Assembly: GCA_028140765.1 (NCBI GenBank)
Contig: JAOIOX010000002.1
Span: 1-50,677, forward strand
DNA length: 50,677 bases
DNA from: Prochlorococcus sp. AH-736-N03
GTDB taxonomy: Bacteria > Cyanobacteriota > Cyanobacteriia > PCC-6307 > Cyanobiaceae
Direction of reading: 5' to 3'
The first letter of the stretch is position 1, and every line of letters begins with the position of its first letter. The notes below the pieces were generated by a model. That model was not told where the DNA came from, did no database searches, and saw only the letters and a program-made list of their open reading frames with translations. Both the position numbers and the translations under genes were made by a program. Below are positions 44,063-50,677 of this stretch, piece after piece.

Positions 44063-44155
44063 TTATCCAGGAATATTTCTTTCTATATAAGCATCAGTTA
44101 AAGCTAAAATTAATCCCAATAATGTTGAAAATACAGCAATTTCAGTTGATTCCAT
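44063..44155 (-). CDS. 30-residue membrane peptide
   Basis: ATG start, MESTEIAVFSTLLGLILALT then DAYIERNIPG. One transmembrane helix. It is convergent with the HLIP-like gene. Small size leaves it uncertain. Confidence 0.4.
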   Translation of the reverse strand: MESTEIAVFSTLLGLILALTDAYIERNIPG

Positions 44156-44224
44156 TTTATTTTTGAATTACCCCTAGTTTGCTAAATAATTCAAAGTTCA
44201 GCAACAAAGCCAATAACTTAGTAT

Positions 44225-44238
44225 AGTACATATATACT
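44225..44238 (+). promoter_or_regulatory. LexA-like box upstream of the DUF3104 gene
   Basis: AGTACATATATACT matches 13 of 14 positions of the LexA box AGTACWNWTGTACT. It ends 14 bases before the GTG start at 44253, a position where bound LexA would block the promoter or initiation. Confidence 0.5.
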
Positions 44239-44252
44239 ATTAGCTATTTATT

Positions 44253-44501
44253 GTGAGCTCAGTAACCCCTGAGTTTCTTTTCGTTAGGCCGGGTGATTAT
44301 GTCGCAATTAAAAAAGAAAATTGCGGAAATGCTAAGGAAAAGAATAAAAATTATTGGGTCGGTCAAGTTATCGACTGTATTGGAGGAGCTAGAAATCCAA
44401 ATTCATGGACCTTGTTTCAAGTTGCCAATATTGATAATGGAGAGATCACTATAATCAACGCAGATATTGTAGAAAAAATTTTGAAACCTTCTGAAAGTTA
44501 A
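44253..44501 (+). CDS. DUF3104 family protein
   Basis: 82 residues from GTG. PEFLFVRPGDYVAIKKENCG, NYWVGQVIDCIGGARNPNSW and TLFQVANIDNGEITIINADI form the small beta-barrel-like DUF3104 pattern (a VxxGDxVxI start and WVGxVIxCIGGARNP). Function unknown. A LexA-like box sits just upstream, which suggests DNA-damage control. Followed after 4 bases by a possible small ORF. Confidence 0.8.
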   Translation: MSSVTPEFLFVRPGDYVAIKKENCGNAKEKNKNYWVGQVIDCIGGARNPNSWTLFQVANIDNGEITIINADIVEKILKPSES

Positions 44502-44505
44502 ACTT

Positions 44506-44610
44506 ATGGATAATCAAATAAACTTCATTGAGTATTACAAAAACAAAAGTCAAAATGCGCACTTTAAAGGGAATCAACCCAGTTCCAAGCAGGCAAGTCC
44601 ATATACTTGA
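44506..44610 (+). CDS. Possible 34-residue peptide
   Basis: ATG start 4 bases after the DUF3104 stop, reading MDNQINFIEYYKNKSQNAHF then a Ser/Gln-rich end. It overlaps the 3' end of the convergent acetyltransferase gene by 37 bases, which weakens the call. Confidence 0.28.
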   Translation: MDNQINFIEYYKNKSQNAHFKGNQPSSKQASPYT

Positions 44611-45464
44611 TTCATAGGGCAAGGAGGTTGAATGCCTTTATACATTCTGTAAGTTTTTGATATTTCCTTAAATCCTAAACTTGATAAAAGATAATTTGCA
44701 TAAGGATTCAGATTAGAGCAATCCAAAAAGATTTGGGCATCTAAATCACCAACTAACTCCCTTATTAATAGTTCAGCTAGTGGTGGAGTATCCGCTAAAA
44801 GAGGTCCGATTCTCCAGCCTTGCTCATTATCCTCCATTACACAAGGTCTTATCCTGCCAAATCCATGGCACATCCCATTATTATCAACAATTGCGCTGAC
44901 ATTACCATGGGAATTTTTCAACCAGTCATTTAGAAAATGCGGCCTAGGACTAGGTTCTCTTTGATCATCATAAATTAAGACCGCTTCAGAAGAAATTTTA
45001 TTGCCCGGGACAACTTTAAAAGAATGTAATTGATCTTTATAGAAATTTCTCAATGGCAAATCTTGAGACCCATTTAATTTCCATCGATTTGTTATAGAAG
45101 ATTTTCTAAACCCCCACTTTGCGTAATCATTCAATCTATCTGGGGCAGCCTCAAGACCAATACAATCAACATTTTTTAAATATTCGAGTGCATGTTTCCA
45201 TAATCTCACTCCATATCCATTATTTCGGAATTCTTTTTTAACGATAAATAAACCTATAAAACCATACGAGGAGTTATATCTTATGCACGCAATAGATCCT
45301 ATAGGATTATTGTCGAGACAAGCTACCCATACCCCTTGTTTATCTGTATTTCTATAAATTGATACGTCGTCCATTCCAGGAGAAAATCCTTCCAACCTTG
45401 ACCAGTTTGTGACTTCTGGTATTTCATTTATAGATATCAATCTAATTGAAAATTTTTCCCTCAT
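44574..45464 (-). CDS. Double GNAT-domain acetyltransferase
   Basis: 296 residues. The first GNAT domain at about 1-130 shows the acetyl-CoA loop FIVKKEFRNNGYGVRLWKHA (RxxGxG type). The second half (about 165-290) is a degenerate GNAT of the Acetyltransf_18 kind with GRIRPCVMEDNEQGWRIGPL and FLDCSNLNPYANYLLSSLGF. The substrate is not identifiable from sequence. It is a common cyanobacterial and proteobacterial arrangement. Confidence 0.85.
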   Translation of the reverse strand: MREKFSIRLISINEIPEVTNWSRLEGFSPGMDDVSIYRNTDKQGVWVACLDNNPIGSIACIRYNSSYGFIGLFIVKKEFRNNGYGVRLWKHALEYLKNVDCIGLEAAPDRLNDYAKWGFRKSSITNRWKLNGSQDLPLRNFYKDQLHSFKVVPGNKISSEAVLIYDDQREPSPRPHFLNDWLKNSHGNVSAIVDNNGMCHGFGRIRPCVMEDNEQGWRIGPLLADTPPLAELLIRELVGDLDAQIFLDCSNLNPYANYLLSSLGFKEISKTYRMYKGIQPPCPMNQVYGLACLELG

Positions 45465-45620
45465 AGAAATATACTAACCAAGAAAAATTTGATTTTTTAA
45501 AAGCAATATTAATAATCTTTTTTATTTCTCATAAATCATTCATTTGATTTAAGTGGCTTAAAAACCTTAGTTATTTAAAATTTATCCTCTGATATATTTA
45601 ATACTATTCATAGGAATAAA

Positions 45621-47012
45621 ATGAAAATTTCTGATAAATTTCATTTAGAAGATATTAATAAATTAAAAAATACAGTTTTCACTGGCAAAACTGAAGGCAT
45701 AAAATGGCGGATCCAACATATCAATATAGTTTCTAAACTTTTGGATGAAAATAAAAAAGAGATAATAAAATCACTTTTTGTTGATCTAGGTAAATCTGAA
45801 ATTGAAGGGCTTTCAGAAATCCTTTTAGTGAAAGAAGAAATATCACTCATAAAAAAGAAACTAAATTCTTGGATGCGACCAAAAAAAATTGATACACCTT
45901 TTTATCTATTTCCATCATCCGCCCGAGTTATTTATGAACCTCTTGGATGTGTCTTAATTCTTGGTCCTTATAATTATCCATTACTTTATGTTCTAAAGCC
46001 ATTGGTAAATATTTTCTCAGCAGGTAATACTGCAGTTATAAAACCATCAGAGAAATGTCCTGCGACCTCAAAACTTATTAAAAAGCTTACTTCCAAATAT
46101 TTTCATAAAGATGTCTTAATGACAGTAGAGGGCGATAATAAACAATCCATAAAATTAATTGAACAAAATTTTGACCACATTTTTTTTACAGGAAGTACAG
46201 AAACTGGAAAATCTATAATGAAATTAGCTTCAAAAAACTTAACTCCATTAACTCTTGAGTTAAGCGGAACAAATCCTGTAATTGTTTTCAAGAATGCAAA
46301 TTTAGAAGTAACTGCTAAAAGAATTGTTTGGGGCAAATTTTTTAATTCTGGGCAATCCTGTGTGGCTCCGAATCATATCTTTGTAGATAAAGAAATTGAA
46401 AATATTTTTATAGAAAAATTAAAGAAATACATAGTAAGTTATTATGGAGATAATCCAATTATTTCCGAAAACTTATCAAGATTAGAGAAAAAGCAATTTA
46501 CTTCTACTGTAAAAATTCTCAAACAATATAAAAAAGAAAAAAGAATTTTATTTGGGGGGACTTTTAGTACAAAAAAGTTGAAAATATCTCCTACAATCTT
46601 GAAAACTAAATTATCTGAGACAGATATTTTGCAGAAAGAACTTTTTAGTTCACTACTTCCAGTAATTGGAATCAATGATAAGGAATCAGCTTTAAAACAG
46701 ATTAGTCAAACATCAAAACCATTAGCAATCTACTTATTTGGAGGCAATAAAAAAATCCATAATCATATTTCAAAAGTAACCAGCTCAGGAACAATTTGTA
46801 TAAATGATGTGATGTTACCAGTCCTTATTCCAAATTTACCGTTTGGAGGCGTTGGGCAAAGTGGTATTGGTAAATTTCATGGAGAAGAAGGGTTTCGTAA
46901 TTTTTCAAATCAAAAATCTATCACTTTTAAAGGTTTTTTATTTGATTCAAATCTGCGCTATCCTCCCTACGAAAAAGTAAAGAAATTTTTAAAGTTTATC
47001 TTTCAGGTTTAA
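45621..47012 (+). CDS. Aldehyde dehydrogenase (class 3 / fatty-aldehyde type)
   Basis: 463 residues. Conserved sites: PLGCVLILGPYNYPLLYVLK, FTGSTETGKSIMK, general-base Glu in TLELSGTNPVIV, and catalytic Cys in FNSGQSCVAPNHIFVD. The C-terminal hydrophobic FIFQV and the overall pattern match class 3 or AldE-type enzymes that oxidise medium- and long-chain aldehydes to acids. In cyanobacteria such enzymes protect against fatty aldehydes formed from lipids or the alkane route. Confidence 0.92.
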   Translation: MKISDKFHLEDINKLKNTVFTGKTEGIKWRIQHINIVSKLLDENKKEIIKSLFVDLGKSEIEGLSEILLVKEEISLIKKKLNSWMRPKKIDTPFYLFPSSARVIYEPLGCVLILGPYNYPLLYVLKPLVNIFSAGNTAVIKPSEKCPATSKLIKKLTSKYFHKDVLMTVEGDNKQSIKLIEQNFDHIFFTGSTETGKSIMKLASKNLTPLTLELSGTNPVIVFKNANLEVTAKRIVWGKFFNSGQSCVAPNHIFVDKEIENIFIEKLKKYIVSYYGDNPIISENLSRLEKKQFTSTVKILKQYKKEKRILFGGTFSTKKLKISPTILKTKLSETDILQKELFSSLLPVIGINDKESALKQISQTSKPLAIYLFGGNKKIHNHISKVTSSGTICINDVMLPVLIPNLPFGGVGQSGIGKFHGEEGFRNFSNQKSITFKGFLFDSNLRYPPYEKVKKFLKFIFQV

Positions 47013-47083
47013 ATTCTTAATTTATTTTCAAAAACCTAGCGATTTTAAATTTAAAGATTATCTTTAAGTAAATAGTGGGTTTT

Positions 47084-47845
47084 ATGAAATTTGCATTTTT
47101 AGTAATTGCCATTTTTATTAATTTTTTTAATCTCTCGTTGATAAAATCTGAAGAAAAAACATTTTCAGCAAACAATAGAATTGAGAATATTGCTCAAAAA
47201 GAATCAACTACTGAAGAAAAAACTGAAATAAAAAAAATTCATATTGTAAAAAGGGGAGATACTATATCAAATATTTCAAAATTCTATTCGATAAATAAAG
47301 ATTTAATTATTAAATTGAATAACTTAAAAGACGAAAATTATATCTTTGTTGGCCAAAATCTTATTATTTCTGAATCTACTGAAAATCCTACAAAAAAATC
47401 TGATTTAATCAATAATTATCATATTGTTAAAACTGGTGAAAATCTTACTGAGATATCAAACAATTATAATTTAAAAGTAATCGATCTGATAGAGATTAAT
47501 AATCTAAATAACCCTGATTCAATAAAAGTTGGTCAAAAGCTCATAATAAGAAATAAGAACACAATTAATTCAGAAAATTATGAAGCAAATGAAAATAATA
47601 AAAATAATGACTCACTTGAGTTAGATAAAAAAATTTATGGTCCTATAATTATCCAAAGTAAATCATATAAAACTATTAAAGGAAGAAAAGTTTTAAAAGT
47701 ACTAAATCAAGAAAATAAAAAACTTATTCTTTCAATCAATTGTGATACAAATGAATTAGATGTAAGAATACCTGGCAGGAAATGGATGGGAAGTAAGCCT
47801 GCTAAAGAAGAATTCGAAAATAATTTAATAAATGATTTTTGTTAA
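47084..47845 (+). CDS. Secreted protein with two LysM domains
   Basis: 253 residues from the ATG at 47084 (a GTG three codons earlier is possible). Signal peptide MKFAFLVIAIFINFFNLSL, then two LysM repeats: HIVKRGDTISNISKFYSINK (about 52-95) and YHIVKTGENLTEISNNYNLK (about 112-155), each ending with VGQ-L-I. A C-terminal domain of about 75 residues (GRKVLKVLNQENKKLILSIN, ending NDFC) has no recognised family. LysM binds peptidoglycan, so it probably works in the cell wall. Confidence 0.85.
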   Translation: MKFAFLVIAIFINFFNLSLIKSEEKTFSANNRIENIAQKESTTEEKTEIKKIHIVKRGDTISNISKFYSINKDLIIKLNNLKDENYIFVGQNLIISESTENPTKKSDLINNYHIVKTGENLTEISNNYNLKVIDLIEINNLNNPDSIKVGQKLIIRNKNTINSENYEANENNKNNDSLELDKKIYGPIIIQSKSYKTIKGRKVLKVLNQENKKLILSINCDTNELDVRIPGRKWMGSKPAKEEFENNLINDFC

Positions 47846-47926
47846 AAACTTTTAATTAATATGTGTGAATAATTTGTCTAAGAATATTAATGATGAGTTA
47901 TTCTACAAAAAGTTAAATTAATAGTA

Positions 47927-48136
47927 ATGGCTATTTCAAGAGGAGATCTCGTAAGAGTAAAAAGACCTGAATCATATTGGTACAATGAAATAGGTAAAGT
48001 TGCTTCAGTCGATACATCAGGTATTAAATATAACTGTGTAGTCAGATTCGATAAAGTAAATTACGCTGGGATAAGCGGAACTGAAGGTGGAGCAAATACA
48101 AATAATTTCGCAGAAAGTGAATTAGAAAAAGCTTAA
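47927..48136 (+). CDS. psaE: Photosystem I reaction center subunit IV (PsaE)
   Basis: 69 residues: [20 protein letters not shown] then [20 protein letters not shown] and [19 protein letters not shown]. This is the SH3-like PsaE on the stromal side of PSI, where it helps ferredoxin binding and cyclic electron flow. Length and sequence are standard. mutM starts 4 bases after its stop. Confidence 0.98.
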   Translation: MAISRGDLVRVKRPESYWYNEIGKVASVDTSGIKYNCVVRFDKVNYAGISGTEGGANTNNFAESELEKA

Positions 48137-48140
48137 ATAA

Positions 48141-49019
48141 TTGCCTGAATTACCTGAAGTAGAAACTGTTCGCAGAGGTTTAGAGCAAAAACTTAATAAC
48201 TTTATTATTAAAAAAGTAGAAGTTTGTAGGGATTCAACTGTCGCATTCCCATCAAACAAGGAAGAATTCATTAAAGGACTTAGGAACTCACTTATTTATA
48301 AATGGGATAGAAGAGGAAAATATTTAATTGCTCAATTAAAAGAAGTTAAAAATGAGAATACTCAATTTCCTATAGAAAATTCACAAAATAACGGATTTCT
48401 TGTAGTTCATCTAAGAATGACTGGATACTTCAAATTTCTTGAAAACTCAACTCAACCTTGTAAACATACAAGAATAAGATTTCTCAATAAAAATAATAGT
48501 GAGCTTAGGTACGTCGACGTAAGAAGTTTTGGTCAAATGTGGTGGATTAATAAAGACCTATCTATTAACAAAGTAATTAAAGGATTAGGTTCATTAGGAC
48601 CAGAACCATTTTCTAGAGACTTTAATGCGAATTATCTTAAGAAAGTTATTTCAAAAAGAACAAAATCTATAAAAGCTATTTTATTAGATCAAACAATAGT
48701 TGCAGGTATAGGCAATATTTATGCTGATGAAAGCTTATATTCGGCTGGCATCTCACCTTTTAGGGAAGCTCGAAAAATAAAGAAGAATGAGTTAATTAAG
48801 CTCAAAGAATCAATTGTAACTGTATTAAAAAAAAGTATAGGTTCTGGGGGAACGACATTTAGTGATTTTAGAGACTTGGAGGGAGAAAATGGGAATTTTG
48901 GTTTACAGACAAATGTCTACAGGAGAACTGGTAAAGAATGTCATAAATGTGGAAATATAATTGAAAGGCAAAAAATTGCTGGAAGAAGTACACATTGGTG
49001 TCCTAGATGCCAAAAATAA
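48141..49019 (+). CDS. mutM: Formamidopyrimidine-DNA glycosylase (Fpg/MutM)
   Basis: 292 residues from a TTG start fixed by the invariant [13 protein letters not shown], in which Pro2 is the catalytic amine and Glu3 the acid. The zinc finger CHKCGN...WCPRC closes the C-terminus, and GRSTHWCP carries the Arg that inserts into DNA. It removes 8-oxoguanine and other oxidised purines. Coupled 4 bases after psaE, so DNA repair shares a transcript with a photosystem gene. Confidence 0.97.
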   Translation: MPELPEVETVRRGLEQKLNNFIIKKVEVCRDSTVAFPSNKEEFIKGLRNSLIYKWDRRGKYLIAQLKEVKNENTQFPIENSQNNGFLVVHLRMTGYFKFLENSTQPCKHTRIRFLNKNNSELRYVDVRSFGQMWWINKDLSINKVIKGLGSLGPEPFSRDFNANYLKKVISKRTKSIKAILLDQTIVAGIGNIYADESLYSAGISPFREARKIKKNELIKLKESIVTVLKKSIGSGGTTFSDFRDLEGENGNFGLQTNVYRRTGKECHKCGNIIERQKIAGRSTHWCPRCQK

Positions 49020-49055
49020 AAAAGGGCTTACTCAATAAGAGTAAACCCTTTTAAA
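49018..49055 (+). terminator. Bidirectional terminator between mutM and 5S rRNA
   Basis: AAAGGG-TTACTC (about 49020-49032) pairs with GAGTAA-CCCTTT (about 49038-49053) around AATA, followed by T-rich sequence and preceded by an A run. It serves mutM and could also stop the rRNA operon from the other side. Confidence 0.8.
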
Positions 49056-49062
49056 TATTTTT

Positions 49063-49180
49063 ACCTGGCATTGAGCTATTTTCTCAAGGGGCTACCCCCT
49101 AAATATTTTCGCCGCTGATGCGTTTCACAACCGAGTTCGAGATGGATCGGAGTGGTTCCACATCGCCATGAACACCAGGA
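49063..49180 (-). rRNA. rrf: 5S rRNA
   Basis: The reverse strand reads TCCTGGTGTTCATGGCGATG and ends in AATGCCAGG, with the loop A motif CCGATCCATCTCGAACTCGG between. The terminal stem CCTGG/CCAGG closes. Downstream of 23S on the same strand, as in a normal rrn operon. Confidence 0.95.
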
Positions 49181-49245
49181 TAGTGTGAACCTTGAGAACT
49201 GCATAGAAAATTGTATAAATCAAAAACAATAAATTAAGTTTATTT

Positions 49246-50677
<1,432 letters not shown>

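Overview
The window looks like a piece of a Prochlorococcus chromosome, most likely a high-light-adapted strain. The evidence is strong AT richness, very short intergenic spacers, a psaE-encoded photosystem I subunit, the cyanobacterial regulator pair pipX/pipY, a PTOX-type plastoquinol oxidase, a minimal HLIP-like protein, and families almost confined to marine picocyanobacteria (DUF3764, DUF1651, DUF3104, Nif11-like). The strain cannot be fixed from the sequence alone.

Left part (1-21.5 kb) is dense core genome: a glutaredoxin-like fragment and yidD; rpsD; a sulfur amino-acid block (two cystathionine gamma-synthase-like enzymes and cysK); queA; the pyruvate dehydrogenase E2 gene with lipB nearby, separated by a YlqD-like gene and an acyl-CoA synthetase; a ribosome hibernation factor, a degenerate DeoC homologue, recO and a lipid glycosyltransferase; then a long minus-strand run proC-sepF-pipY-pipX-ecfT-der-DUF1823-cobI-miaE-aroQ in which several genes touch or overlap. 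tRNA-Tyr and tRNA-Thr follow.

Middle part (21.5-44.6 kb) is much more accessory. It has dozens of small proteins, many below 60 residues and not captured by a normal ORF length cut-off, mixed with a few recognisable enzymes: DUF985 cupin, thiD-tenA thiamine pair, photolyase-family protein, proline iminopeptidase, CPBP membrane protease, ArfB ribosome rescue hydrolase, PrxQ/Bcp peroxiredoxin, TatA, a CrtISO/phytoene-desaturase-like oxidoreductase and PTOX. Items of note are three consecutive small alpha+beta-barrel-like genes, a DUF1651 gene broken by a single stop codon, a 400-base gap with short hairpins and a strong terminator, an orphan Nif11-like peptide, and a stand-alone protein resembling the N-terminus of NdhF convergent with PTOX. 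Near-consensus LexA boxes (AGTACWNWTGTACT) lie upstream of two genes of unknown function, which suggests a small uncharacterised SOS set.

Right end (44.6-50.7 kb) returns to core functions: a double-GNAT acetyltransferase, an aldehyde dehydrogenase, a LysM protein, psaE-mutM, a terminator, and the 5S and 3' part of the 23S rRNA genes on the minus strand, with 16S expected beyond the right edge.
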